Positions 1-10,380 of a stretch of DNA of 64,000 bases are shown piece after piece. This DNA comes from Hericium rajendrae. Taxonomy: Eukaryota > Basidiomycota > Agaricomycetes > Russulales > Hericiaceae. The notes under the pieces are model-generated. The model did no database searches. It was not told the DNA's origin and saw nothing but the letters and a program-made list of their open reading frames with translations. Within the stretch, counting starts at the first letter, position 1. Each line of letters begins with the position of its first letter. A program made the position numbers and the translations under genes. The stretch covers positions 2,088,501-2,152,500 of the forward strand of contig CM065879.1 of the NCBI GenBank assembly GCA_033439255.1. The letters run 5' to 3'.

Positions 1-343
1 CACAAAGACGGGATTGAAGCTCTGCGACAGAATCAAAAGCTCTATCCCGAAGCTCCAAAGAAGAAGCCCACCAAGGCCCAAGTCCTTCGGACAGGTCAGT
101 CGACGATGATGCGCTGTACTTCGAAGTCTGTCTGACATTCCACCTGTAGCCCTTGCATATATTGAAAGCTCTACGCCCAAGGATGAAGCTAGTCAGCTTA
201 GGCAAAGAATAGAATACTTGGAGCAGCGGAATGCCTCTCTGTTGCACGCGAATCTTGGCTTGCGACAACGATCCTGGGCTGACGGAGACCACGACCACAG
301 GTTGAGCGATGACGGCATTCTTCCTACAGCATATTCAATCTGA
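1..343 (+). CDS. Family B bHLH-Zip-like protein, 3' part (B1)
   Basis: The window opens inside this gene. Exon 1-94 is open in frame 1, an intron spans 95-149 (GT...TAG, phase 1) and the last exon is 150-343 with stop TGA at 341-343. After splicing the protein shows a first helix (GIEALRQNQKLYPE), a short lysine/proline loop, a second helix (KAQVLRTALAYIE) and then a coiled coil (QLRQRIEYLEQRNASLL). This is the order of a bHLH-leucine-zipper dimerisation and DNA-binding region, so nuclear transcription-factor activity is inferred. The 5' end lies outside the window. It converges on A1 with about 130 bp between stop codons. The helix-2 junction is restored only when the intron is removed, which supports the model. 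Confidence 0.6.
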
Positions 344-474
344 TTTTTAGCGTACCATTATGATATGTGTACAATCAGCAAATTGACATCTATTCAATAA
401 CGCTCGATATTTCATGAAAGCTCCGGCAGTTTGTGCCCTATATCCTGGGAAGAAATAAGTGCTTGATTATTATT

Positions 475-933
475 TTATCGCCAGTTGACTGTCTGGCAGT
501 AGTGGTGGTACTTCATACGTGCGAAGAATGATTCGATACGAGAACATGTCCCAGATGAGAGCTGGTTTTGATTGCTCTTGTACCAGCCAATTATTCCTTC
601 GATGAGTCTGCGATACTCATCGGAGATGATGCTACTCTCCCGCTCCCAAATGCTGTACAGGGCCTCTAGCTCATCGAGGCTCGCGTTCGGGCCTGGCATT
701 GGAGGAGGTCCCCTATTAACTGAACCGAAGTGTGAGGATTTCATTTTATTCAAGAAGGGTGACAACGCACACATATCAGTCACTTCGGATCGAAAGACGA
801 GGAGGTCTTTTGGTACGCCAAGCGCTGCTATCTCTTTGAACACATTGTGCACGCGTTCGAGCGGATCGTGGCCTGTGATCTGCAATGCAGACAGTGCTGA
901 GCACAGAGATTGTGATGAATCCATGTCCAGCAT
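475..933 (-). CDS. Family A orphan protein (A1), 135 aa
   Basis: Two exons: 933-771 and 719-475. The intron 770-720 has donor GTGCGT and acceptor TTCAG, phase 1. The N-terminus carries the family motif SLCSALSALQI, then GVPKDLLVFRSEV just before the intron. The second exon carries EYRRLIEGIIGWYKSNQ, TCSRIESFF and a C-terminal YCQTVNW. No known domain is recognised. No signal peptide or membrane segment is seen. Seven other copies in the window share the intron position and these motifs. A1 belongs to the short class. The unspliced frame is also open (152 aa), so intron retention would not truncate the protein; the splice is chosen because paralogues use it. Confidence 0.6.
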   Translation of the reverse strand: MLDMDSSQSLCSALSALQITGHDPLERVHNVFKEIAALGVPKDLLVFRSEVTDMCALSPFLNKMKSSHFGSVNRGPPPMPGPNASLDELEALYSIWERESSIISDEYRRLIEGIIGWYKSNQNQLSSGTCSRIESFFARMKYHHYCQTVNWR

Positions 934-1019
934 ATTTGTATATGTAGTTCAGGATTGCAGCTGCGTAAGATATTGTCACCATTTACTTGTTCTGTAGGCC
1001 AGTCGGACGAAAATGCGCA

Positions 1020-1083
1020 CCTTCGAATTGGCAGAGGTAATGTCTTGTTCGCGTCGCTGAAACGAGTCATCGACGACTATAAC
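1020..1083 (-). promoter_or_regulatory. A1 upstream module: TATA-like box plus 5' UTR splice donor
   Basis: Reading toward A1, GAGGTTATA (around 1077-1083) is followed about 55 bp later by TTCGAAG/GTGCGC (donor at 1020), about 85 bp before the A1 start. The same order recurs before A2, A4, A7 and A8. Interpreted as a core promoter followed by a 5' UTR intron donor. Confidence 0.45.
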
Positions 1084-1983
1084 CTCTTCTCAAGATCACT
1101 ATTTCGAAGAGAGAAACAATGACAGACGTTTCGGAGACAAGCCAGTTGGGGAACATTACCATTTCAAGATGAAGGAGCAAGCATAGCTCAAGCAGTGCTC
1201 AAGCTGAATCGGGAAGAAGGGCTTTCGATGGAATCTCGCACCGTATTCCTAGCGCTCTGTGCCGGTAGTGTACTCGCATCTTTCACGTGCAGATAGACTT
1301 CAGCGCACCTAAGCACTGCAGCCCCCGAAGATTCCGAACTTCTGGACGAGCCAAGTTGCAGCTTTGTCCTTGTACTGTCATTGTACACAAACAAGGGTAT
1401 CACTATTAGTCTGGCCGTCGTATTAGGATAGATCAAGATGCTCAAGTTACTGCTGCCGGACATCAGCTACTTATAGTTGAGAGTCGGATGAGACGTCGTT
1501 GACAGAAATTTGAAATGTCGCAAAGAAACCCTAACCTTGTGCGCCGCTGTGATCTACCAATCTATTCTCTGCCAGTGTCAGCAACGGACACAATTTGCTT
1601 GCACCTTCAACCAACTTCGAACTTGAAACACATCCTCGGACTGCTAACGTCCATCCGTTACCTATTACTACTGCCTTAAACATCAATTTTGAGATCAGAG
1701 AGACCTGAAGGGCAAGTGAATTCCAAAATTTCACGCGCAGGTGCCATCATATGCCAATTCGTAGCTGTTCTCACCGTGTCATCAATGCTGCCCCGCCTCA
1801 ATGTCCTTACTGCAGGTTTTCGGTCTTTTCGTCATCTCCGGATTCATCGGATGAGTACTCCAACTGCTGAAAGCCTGGTGTGCTCTCAGTCTCATGAAGG
1901 ACTGCGGATCGGCGAACCTGTATGACATGGTGGTCGTGCAGCGACGCGTAAGGCATTTTGCGATCTACGTCGAGCGTCGTTGA
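1077..1983. repeat. Copy 1 of a duplicated block, no intact gene
   Basis: This stretch is clearly similar to 5552-6459 on the same strand. It includes the region upstream of an A gene, an AAACCCTAACC motif (1526-1536) and a short ORF starting ATGCCAATT near 1751 that encodes two CxxC-like pairs. Here the splice donor used in the second copy reads GATGAG instead of GGTGAG, and two further changes put a stop and a Cys-to-Arg replacement in the downstream zinc-finger-like stretch. Copy 1 is therefore read as decayed. No other gene is seen in 934-1983. Confidence 0.5.
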
Positions 1984-2602
1984 AGGACAAGAGGGATCGC
2001 GTCAAGCACGGATGGCGTTGAAAAGGCTACGGATGGCATTGAAAAGGCTACGGATGGCGTTGATGAGTCCGATGTCGAAGATGTCTCTGGGACAGGCGCG
2101 ATCACGTCGAAGAAACCCAAAGTACAGGATAGTTGTCCTGCGACGCCTGTCACCAACGCAGAAGACGTTTCGCAATTGACCGCGGGATCCAAGGAACAGT
2201 CCAAGAGACGTTCGACCCCTGAAAAATTAACGGTGAAGGCAGAAGACTCAAAGAGAATCCGTAACGGTCACAAGGACGGGATCGAAGCTCTGCGACAGAG
2301 TCAAAAAGTCTACCCGGAAGCTCCAAAGAAGAACCCCACCAAGGCGGAAGTTCTTCGGACAGGTCTGTCGATGATGATATGCTGGAGTTCGAAGTTCGAC
2401 TAACGTTCTGCCTGTAGTCATCAAATATGTCGAAAATTCTACGCCTAAGGATGAAGTAAGTCAGCTCGAAGAGAGGATCAATACCTTGGAGTGGGAAAAT
2501 ACCTCCTTATGCGACGAGATTTTCACCTTGCGACAACGGTGCCAGGAATATGACAATCAACTCCGCAGCCATCGCTATCATAATGTCGTCCGTACAATAT
2601 AG
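1984..2602 (+). CDS. Family B bHLH-Zip-like protein, 3' part; 5' end unresolved (B2)
   Basis: The frame is open from 1984 (just after an in-frame TGA at 1981-1983) to 2362. An intron spans 2363-2417 (GTCTGT...CTGTAG, phase 1) and the last exon is 2418-2602. The order is an acidic repeat, a lysine-rich stretch, helix 1 (DGIEALRQSQKVYPE), helix 2 (KAEVLRTVIKYVE) and a zipper (EEVSQL-like heptads followed by ERINTLEWENTSL). No ATG opens the frame, and the N-terminal region of the complete relatives (B4, B5) is not found upstream. This is either a 5'-truncated pseudogene or a gene with an upstream exon I could not place. It converges on A2 with about 105 bp between stops. Confidence 0.5.
2008..2065 (+). 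repeat. 21-bp tandem repeat inside B2
   Basis: Two full units and one partial unit of a 21-bp repeat (unit begins ACGGATGGCGTTGAAAAG) encode repeated ATDGVEK-like peptides. The unit length is a multiple of three, so the frame is kept. Confidence 0.8.
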
Positions 2603-2707
2603 TAAGTATTACCTAGCCTGCCAAGGTGAGATCCGTACATCGACAAAGTAAGGCCAAATCGTGTAACAAGTATTCAGGGTTTATGACAGCACACGGCGAG
2701 TAATGGA

Positions 2708-3160
2708 TCACCAATTGACCATTTGGCAGTACCAGTGGTGTCTCATAAGAGATAAAAAAGCGTTGATGCGTGAACACGTCCCCGGTGAAAGATGAGACTG
2801 ATTGTTCTTGTACCAGCTAATTATCCCTTCGATGACTTTGCGATACCCATCAGAAATGATGTCATCCTCCTGTTTTTGAAGTTTGTACCGAGCCCTTGCC
2901 TGTTCAAGGCTCCTGCTCGGACCCGGGTTTGGAAGCGGTTCCTTGTCAACTAGGCTGAAATATAAGAATTTATTGTACATGACAGTGAATGACGCACGGA
3001 TAGCAAGCGCTTCCGGTTGCAATATTAGAAGTTTTTTCGGTACGCCAAGCTGTGCCATTTCTGGGAACAATAGGCTCGCTTCTCCGGGCGTATCCCGCTC
3101 TGCGATCTGCAAAGCGGACAGTGCTGAGCATAGATGGTGAGATTTCTCTGAATCTGACAT
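2708..3160 (-). CDS. Family A orphan protein (A2), 134 aa
   Basis: Exons are 3160-2998 and 2949-2708, with intron 2997-2950 (GTGCGT...CCTAG, phase 1) at the same site as in A1. Motifs: HLCSALSALQI at the N-terminus, LGVPKKLLILQPEAL before the intron, GYRKVIEGIISWYKNNQ, TCSRINAF and a terminal YCQMVNW. Short class. The C-terminal half is as well conserved as in the other copies and no disabling change is seen. No function can be given. Downstream lies B2, convergent. Confidence 0.62.
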   Translation of the reverse strand: MSDSEKSHHLCSALSALQIAERDTPGEASLLFPEMAQLGVPKKLLILQPEALAIRASFTVMYNKFLYFSLVDKEPLPNPGPSRSLEQARARYKLQKQEDDIISDGYRKVIEGIISWYKNNQSHLSPGTCSRINAFLSLMRHHWYCQMVNW

Positions 3161-3252
3161 ATCAATATCTCAAGTTACGGTTTCTGTCCCGCGTAAGGCT
3201 GTTGTATCACGATCGTCATTTAGTCTGCAGGTGAGTGGTCTATGAAGGCGCA

Positions 3253-3313
3253 CCTTGAAATGGTTCTGTAGAGGATCTTGTTGGATCTGCTTTGCAAACG
3301 GCAGCCATTATAA
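3253..3313 (-). promoter_or_regulatory. A2 upstream module: TATA-like box plus 5' UTR splice donor
   Basis: Toward A2, GTTATAATGG (near 3307-3313) is followed by TTTCAAG/GTGCGC (donor 3253), about 93 bp before the start codon. It matches the modules of A1, A4, A7 and A8. Confidence 0.42.
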
Positions 3314-4452
3314 CACTGTGCGAGGATCATATTACAGGGGTAAAATGCATGCGTAAGAGAGCGAAGATGCCAATTTAAGATGAAGGAGCCCACCTGATGC
3401 CGAATTGGGAAGAACTGCTGTCCTCCTTTGCGCACAAGGGCGTCGGTTTCTACGACGGACCATTGGAATGCAAGATACGTAGAGAACAGCGGTTTCAACC
3501 CTAAAAATTGTGTTTCAGACTTACTAGAATCAAGGAATTTGGAGCTCACAACGCTGCGCGAGACGTTTACATTGCTTTTGGGCCAGGGCCTTCATCCTTG
3601 GGGCATCATGCCAGTCTAAAATAAGAGAAGCCGAGTCCGTTCGCGATATTACCAACGTCTTGGAGAATATTAGCCACAAGGCGTCGTCAGACTGAGATAG
3701 GTCATGGTGGTGGTAGACACGACGAGGCGGACCGATCGCTTTTCGAGTGCTTGTCGTGACTCGTCTCCAGTCTCGGTCCGGGGGCACGGCTCCGGGACCA
3801 TGACAACGAACCTTGACCCCGAACACCCAATTCGCACGTCTGCCTCTCAGATCTCATCCTCACATAACTCCTTCGACTCGACTCGTCCCGCTCGGGTCAT
3901 TGAAGTTGTTCACCACGTCAGCAGTAGCATATCAGACCGGCTTGTTCTCATACTGCAATGGAATTCGTCGCAATGGTATAACGACTCTGAAGGATTTCAA
4001 AAATCATGACAGAGACGGTGAGCGTACCATTTTATTGTTCTCTCAAAGCCATACATACAGTAGCTGTCCAGCTTGCATTATTCTTCGCCGGTGAGCATGC
4101 ACATCATGAATGTGCATACCGAACAATGATAAATATTGCCAGATCTATGTATGGCCGGGCGATATACCCTCGTGACAGACGATGACGTTAATTGTCATGG
4201 ACTCCTCCTGGCTCGCGCGATTGGTTACTTACCGCTGGATTTTATTCTAGATACTATTGTACACACGGCATTTGAGGCCTACTCGCATCTATAGTTATTA
4301 CCCGTATGCTCGATTCTTGGATAAACCCAACATTTCGTCCTCAGAGACACCTGCAATGACCTTTCAAAAGCACTAGCTGCTCCAAGTGGCGAGGCCTTCA
4401 ATGTGTCACATACTTATGAGAGTCAGATGTATGTACATGGCACATAATATCA
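3314..4452. other. Intergenic region, nothing recognised
   Basis: Short ORFs in several frames lack splice-consistent extensions or family motifs. There is a CAACCCTAA motif near 3498. No gene or repeat with confident boundaries is seen. Confidence 0.5.
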
Positions 4453-4917
4453 TCATTTGACTGTATGACAATGCCCGTGAAGCCTCATGCATGCCAAAAG
4501 GGTCTCAATGCGAGAACACGCCTCAGATGAGAGCTGAGACTGATTGCCCTTGTACCAGCCGATTATTTCTTCCACGATTCTGCGATATTCATCAATGACG
4601 ATCTCGTTTTCCTGTCGGTAGACAGCGCTCAGAGCTTGTCGCTGATCAATGCTCAGATTAGAGTCCGGCAACGGATGCGGCCACTAATCCACTGGAACGA
4701 AATAAAAGGTTTGTGTTGCACATGAGGAGGCGTATCACGCACAAATTTCAAGGACTTCTTGACGAAATATCGATACCTATTTGGGCACGCCAACCGCGGC
4801 CATTCCTTTGAATATCGGGGCCACAGACATGCGTTCACTTTCGGGCGTGTCGCGGTCGTCGATCTGCAGCGCAGACAGCGCTGAACACAGGCGCCGGGAT
4901 GTATCGGCGTCCGAAAT
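4453..4917 (-). pseudogene. Family A pseudogene (A3)
   Basis: The family A sequence can be followed in full: the N-terminal LCSALSALQI region, GVPK, the intron position, the IDEYRRIVEEIIGWYKGNQ stretch and the terminal HCHTVK. Three lesions are seen. The usual ATG reads ATT near 4917. An in-frame TAG follows GVPK. The start of the second exon reads into a TAG before the conserved part. The C-terminal exon alone stays open. A3 lies directly downstream of A4 in the same direction, as an old tandem copy. Confidence 0.65.
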
Positions 4918-4947
4918 GGATGTCTGGAGTGAGTATTCGCATTTGCA

Positions 4948-5402
4948 TCACCATTTGACTAAATGACAGTGTCCGTGGTATCTCATACGTGCAAAAAACG
5001 CCTCGACGCGAGAACGTGTCTCAGGTGAGAGCTGACACTGATTGCCTTGATACCACCTAATTATCCCTTCCATTACCCTGCGATACTCATCGCAGATGAG
5101 ATCGTCCTCTTTCTGCCAGAGGTCTTCTAGTGCTACTAGTTCAGCAAAAGTTGCATTCAGACCCGGCAAAGGGTGCGGTCCTCGAGCCACTAAACGGTTA
5201 TATGAGACTTTCGTCCAACATGAGAAAAAAGGACATCACATATGTCGAGCGCTTCCGATCGAAAAACCAATAACTCTGTCGGTACGCCAAGCTTTGCTAG
5301 TCCTCTGAATACTGGCCGGATGCGTTGGAACGTGTCACGATCTGTGATTTGCAATGCAGACAGAGCTGAACACAGAGGCTGTGATGGATCCGCGTCCGAC
5401 AT
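4948..5402 (-). CDS. Family A orphan protein (A4), 134 aa
   Basis: Exons are 5402-5240 and 5189-4948, with intron 5239-5190 (GTGATG...GTTTAG, phase 1). Motifs: PLCSALSALQITD at the N-terminus, LGVPTELLVFRSEALD before the intron, EYRRVMEGIIRWYQGNQ, SRVEAFFARMRYH and a terminal HCHLVKW. One of the usual cysteines (TCSR) reads TRSR here. Short class. It has the upstream module shared by the family. No recognised domain. Confidence 0.62.
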
Positions 5403-5493
5403 ATATAAAGCTGTAATTGGAGAACAAAGTTGTGTAGGACTGTCGAATCCTTATCGTTATTTATTCTATAGGCTAGTCGATGAGAAAAACGCA

Positions 5494-5560
5494 CCTTCGA
5501 ATCGAGGGAGGTAAAGTCTTGTTCGCGTTGCCGAAGCGAGTGATCAGCGACTATAACCTC
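5494..5560 (-). promoter_or_regulatory. A4 upstream module: TATA-like box plus 5' UTR splice donor
   Basis: Toward A4, GAGGTTATAG (5551-5560) is followed by ATTCGAAG/GTGCGT (donor 5494), 92 bp before the start codon. Nearly identical to the A1 module. Confidence 0.45.
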
Positions 5561-6627
5561 TTCTAAAGATTACTGTTTCGAAGAGAAACAATGGCAGACG
5601 TTTCAGCGACAAGCCAGTTCGAGAGCATTGCTATTTCAAGATGAAGGATAAGCATAGCTCAAGCTGAATCGGGAAGAAGAGCTTTCGATGGAATCTCGCA
5701 CCGTGTTCCCAGCGCTCTGTACCAGTAGCGTGCTCGAATTGTCCACGTTTTAGATGGACTTCAGCAGACCTAAGCAGCTCCCGAAGATTCCGAACTTCTG
5801 GGTGAGCCGAGCCGCAGCTTTGTCGTTGTACACGAACAAGGGAATTAGTCTGGCCGTCGTATCAGGATAGATCCAAAAACTTAAGTTACGGCTGAAGAAA
5901 TACGAATACAGAACCGCTTGAGTAAGAGAACCTGCCGGACATCAGCTACTTATAGTTGAGAGTCGGATGAGACGTCGTTGACAGAAACTTGAAATGCCGC
6001 AAAGAAACCCTAACCTTGTGCGTCACTGTGATCTACCGATCTATTCTCTGCCAGTGTCAGCAACGGATGCAATTTGCTTGCACGTTCCAACTTCCAACTT
6101 GAAGCACATCTTCGGACTGCTAACGCCCATCTGTTATCTATCACTGCTGCCTTCGATATCAACTTAGAGGCTGAGGGACATGAAGGGTAGGTAAATTCCA
6201 GAGTTTTACTCGCAGGTGCCATCGTATGCCGATTCGTAGCTGTTCTCGCCGTGTCATCAATGCCGCCCCGCCTCAGTGCCCTCACTGCAGGTTTTCGGTC
6301 TTCACGTCATCTTCCGATTCATCGGGTGAGTAATCCAATCGCTGAAAGCCTCGTGGTGCTCTCGGTCTCATGAAGGACTGCGGATCGGCAAGCCTGTATG
6401 GCGTGGTAGTCGTGCAGCGACGCGTAAGGCATTTTGCGATCTATGTCGAGCGTCGTTGAAGGACAAGAGGAATTGCGTCGAGCACGGACCGCGTCGAAAA
6501 GGCTACGGATGCCGTTGACGCTGAAACTACCAGCACACCATCCGGAGGACGCCATCACCGACGAGACCGAGCAGGGCCTGCCAGTGCTCGAGTCGAGGGA
6601 CCGGAGGTGCTGCTCCCGACGGCCTAA
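5552..6627. repeat. Copy 2 of the duplicated block, with zinc-finger-like ORF and a family B relic
   Basis: Colinear with 1077-2065. An AAACCCTAACC motif lies at 6005-6015. A possible two-exon ORF starts at an ATGCCGATT near 6226: the first exon has CPHC, and after an intron with a good GGTGAGT donor the second has FCDLCRASLKDKRNC followed by VEH, a C-x2-C...C-x2-H pattern. Its reality is uncertain. From 6460 to the stop at 6625-6627 a frame begins like B2 (SSTD, VEKATDAVD) but ends before any bHLH region, so it is a truncated family B relic (B3). Confidence 0.45.
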
Positions 6628-7143
6628 TTTGGCGTTTGTGGATGAACCTAGGTGAGTTCGTCGTTTCTAACTCCGAATTGCTTTGGGATCTCCTTTAATC
6701 ATTCCTCTATCGTAGAAAGTGGTGTTCAAATTCCCGATTTCTGACCTCGCTAGCTAAACAAATCGCTGATACAAGTCTGTCAACGTTTGATATCATGCAT
6801 CAACCATGCATACCTTACCTCCGACGACCACGGACATCTGCCCTACCCATCAAGTCAGCAGCCGCCACGCGAAGTCAATGCGACCAACTGAGGAGCTCTC
6901 AAGGCGCGCCCATAGATCCGCAGCCTTTGCCGAGGAACTCGGTGTCTGGTGCTTTCCGTTGGCATCACGAGGTTCCACGAGACTCTTATTTACGCGACAG
7001 CGGGCAGTCTAGTCTCTGGTGGGTCTGAGATGAAGTCAGTCAGATTTGGCAGCACTTAGCCTGGCTCGGCTGGGCTGCTCGACCTGAAAGAAGGACATAT
7101 CATGTTTCGCCCGTCATTCACGCTCTCGCTGTCGGGCAATGTA
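6628..7143. other. Upstream region of SDR1
   Basis: No gene is recognised. Short patches near 6600-6760 resemble 10600-10870, upstream of SDR2, so part of the flank was duplicated with the SDR genes. Confidence 0.4.
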
Positions 7144-7153
7144 CATAAATACC
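7144..7153 (+). promoter_or_regulatory. TATA-like element of SDR1
   Basis: CATAAATACC lies 65 bp before the SDR1 start codon. SDR2 and SDR3 carry TATAAATACC at similar distances. Confidence 0.6.
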
Positions 7154-7217
7154 CTGTGACTGCACATGATCGAGCCAACGGAAATCGCTCCCTCACCTTG
7201 TCTCAAGTACTGGAAGC

Positions 7218-8415
7218 ATGTCTGGTCAACTTGTATGGCTCATCACTGGCACTTCGTATGTCGTCTTTCGTCTCGCTATCGCCCCGCGACTCATTCTTCA
7301 CAAGCTCTGGTCTCGGACGCCTCTTGACCCTCGAGGCACTGAAGCGCGGCGACAAGGTCATCGCCACCACTCGCGCCCGGTCCATTCACAAGCTCGACAG
7401 CCTCAAGCAGCAGGGCGCCGACGTCCTCGAGCTAGAGGTGACTGCCCCGCTGGAGGAACTTCACGAGGTCGCGAAGCAGGCCGTTGCTATCTACGGCCGT
7501 GTCGACGTCCTTGTGAATAATGCCGGATATTACTGCCCCGGAGCGTTGGAAGAGACAACGTATGTGTTTCGCGTGGTTCGCCCTAGATCTCGCTGATGCT
7601 GATATGCGCGAAGGCCTCAGGAAACTTACGACCAGTTCAAGTACGGTTTTACCCTGCAGACCATGTCATTGAATTCTGATCCTGACCTCGTCGATATAGC
7701 ACCAATGTGTTCGGAGGGCTCAATATAATCAGAGCTTTCCTGCCCTACATGAGGGCCCGCAAGACCGGCACCGTCGTCTGGCTTGGATCAATCGCTGGAT
7801 GGATGTGAGTATTGGGGCTTTCCGGCAGTTTTTCTTTAAAGCATGACCCTTTCTGGGCAGCTCTATCGCGAATGCGGGTCTCTACAATGCCTCGAAGGCT
7901 GCGATTCGTTGTGAGTTTTCTATCAGCGATACCTTGTTCTCGATCATTCAATTGTCTGCTACCAGCGCTTTCCATGGTCCTCGACGCTGAGCTCGTACCC
8001 ATCGGCTTACGTAGCATGGTTTTCGAGTTTGGTTTCTTTCGTACCGAGTTCTTAAGCGCAGAAAAACGCATGGCGTATGTTCCTCGCATCGCTGACTATA
8101 AGGAAGTTTGCGGCGCTGTAGAGGCTGTAGTCCAAGGCAAGTTTGTGTTGTGGTTTTATTCGGCCTGCATGAATGACGTCTTCATATATGTTAGGCATTG
8201 ATGGCCGTCAGCCGGGCGATCCTCTTAAAGGCATCGAGATCATGGCTGACTTCATTCGCGGGGAAGGTGTGGCCAAGGACAAGAAGGTCCCGACGATCAT
8301 CCAATTCGGGAGTGATACACTGAGTAGCGTCACTGAGGTCTGCCAAGAGACTCTGGAGCGTATCGACGAGTGGAGGGACGTTTTCGTGTCCACTGACTTC
8401 CCGACGGGCGAATGA
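7218..8415 (+). CDS. Short-chain dehydrogenase/reductase SDR1, 288 aa
   Basis: Seven exons: 7218-7255, 7305-7559, 7614-7640, 7700-7804, 7861-7910, 7966-8136, 8195-8415. The sum is 867 nt and stays open. This is a classical NAD(P)-dependent SDR. The cofactor motif TGTSSGLG is at residues 10-17, NNAG at 84-87, the catalytic Ser in LGSIAG at 137 and Tyr150/Lys154 in YNASK. The protein is cytosolic by absence of a signal peptide; the substrate cannot be told. The sixth intron begins GCAAGT, a GC-AG intron, where SDR2 and SDR3 have GT. It is the first of three tandem paralogues with identical exon lengths. Confidence 0.88.
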
Positions 8416-8723
8416 GTGACAGTTCTCGAGTCGATGTTACTGAACCAATCGCGCCTTCATTCATGTCCAAGTCCTGTTCGTGTAACCTGAAGTTAGCGTG
8501 TTATTTGGGACTGATCTCCTCCCACGACGTGGATGCATCCATACTGGTCATGTCAGCAATGAACGGTAAAGTCTTCAGAATAGTTTCTTAGCGCTAGCGT
8601 CGAAGGACGGGACCCGACGCGCAATACTGGCACTGACCCACATAGATCGTGACTCGAGGTGCGCCCACTGAGTCCGTGGCGCTTGAAAGTTCTGCACCGC
8701 CAAATTGAAAATGATATAAAGCG
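8416..8723. other. SDR1 downstream region
   Basis: Nothing recognised; probably the SDR1 3' UTR and spacer. Confidence 0.4.
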
Positions 8724-9095
8724 ATGGAATCGGATTGCAAAGTACTGCATACACTCGAACAATTCGCCAATCTTGTGCAGAGCGGAGAGAAACCAGCAGA
8801 ACGCGCCGACGCGTACGCGGTCATGTGCATCGAGATCGTTGAGCACGTGAACGGGCGCTTGCAATCATCGTCGGGCGCTCCGCTCGAGGCGTTCTCGCTC
8901 GAGGATGCGACATTTACCATTGTACACTATAGAGCGTCCTTCTGGTCGAGTTTCACACTTCTCGTAGCTATGTTCATATCTCCCGTGAGTATCTCCCTTC
9001 ATGAGATATCCAAGATGCTCACGCATGCCTCGTGTTGCGGCAGGATATTGAGAAGTATTGTAACTTTTGGTCATCTACAACTCAGAGCTCGGTAA
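8724..9095 (+). CDS. Doubtful ORF, possibly a relative of family C
   Basis: The open frame begins MESDCKVLHTLEQFANLV. The CKVL...FANLV pattern and a following SSSGAPLEAF recall HCKALARQERIAANF and SSPEGAAPF in C1 (37902-38482), which also neighbours an SDR copy. The second half (after about 8935) looks like noncoding sequence read through, so the real gene, if any, is shorter or spliced. No domain is recognised. Confidence 0.22.
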   Translation: MESDCKVLHTLEQFANLVQSGEKPAERADAYAVMCIEIVEHVNGRLQSSSGAPLEAFSLEDATFTIVHYRASFWSSFTLLVAMFISPVSISLHEISKMLTHASCCGRILRSIVTFGHLQLRAR

Positions 9096-10380
9096 GATGG
9101 TATTAAAAATTCATCTGGACTTTGCGGACGACTGGATTCTTCCTCCCTTGCGGCGTACGCATGACCCAATCTGACGCCTTTTGACACCCCCACCGTGCAG
9201 ATACCATGGGTTGCATGATTGCCTAGGACTGCCTGCGAGTACGGCGACGTATGGCGACCATTTGTGTATCCTTACTTGAACGTGGAAGCAGTTCCTACAA
9301 CTGAAGGAGTCTCATTCGATCGTTGACATTCTGGTACGCATAAGTCAGCCTCTTTACCGCAAAATGTCTCTGCTGACATGCACGCGCAGGTGACAGGGAC
9401 GTACCCGACTAGCTGGAGGTGGACTTAGCACGTCTAGCATTTTGATGTCCTTATCAATGGCTCCATATGCTCCTCTTCTATGATGCGAAAGTAATGCGCA
9501 CCAAGGATAGGTGAAGATCGCGCGAAGAGGGGGTATCCATGGATCAGCGGAAAACAAGTTGAGCATCTTAGCAATCTCAGTTCATTCAAATTGAGTCTTA
9601 CCTTTCTATTTCAGCTCGACATTGTACTAATTCTCATAAGGACCTCACTTTTTTGTTGCGACGCGCTTTGAAATCAAGGTCAAATTTCGCCGATGGACAC
9701 CTCGACTGTAGCTTTGATGACGTGAGAAATACGGTATTATGGAAGATCTATAGGCCATTCTCGGTCAGCCTTTCCTCTATGATGGCAATGAATGTAGGTC
9801 AACTGGTTCAAATGGGATCATACAGAGGTAAGCATCCTGCTGAGACATCTTGTCCGCTAAATTGGGAGCCCAGCGCCGGTCGCCTGCTGCTCTTTGACGG
9901 TAGCCGAATTCACCGATGCCATAGATTAGCGTGCGGTACTGGATTTGGACTCCTGGAGAAAGCCTGAATTCAGTTATTGCACTTCAGGGTTTTGTCCTTG
10001 GGGTCATCTGCTAACAAGATGACGATCAGCATGCTGTCTCTTGAGGACAGGCGTACCCCAGGTGACCAAGATACCATGCAATCCGCGCTTCCTCTGAATC
10101 TTGAGACCAACGAACACTCATAAGCAATACCATCGAACAGGACGGTGGAGCAGCAACGTGCCGCTGAATATCGCTCTGTAGCAGTTGAGTATCGGCAAAA
10201 AAATTGAGTCGGGTGCTTATGCTCATGTTGGGACGACAGAAATGCCACGTTCTGTAGGACGCGAGCCGCAAAATTCTCCGCTATTCCTTCGGTTTCTCGT
10301 TATCCTGGAGATCTTGTGAGGGCCGATCCGTGGAGATATAGATAGAAGAATAATTGCTCATGAAAACGAGGAGGAAGCAA
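9096..10380. other. Intergenic region, nothing recognised
   Basis: Scattered short ORFs on both strands, none with splice support, family motifs or a paralogue in the window. Confidence 0.45.
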
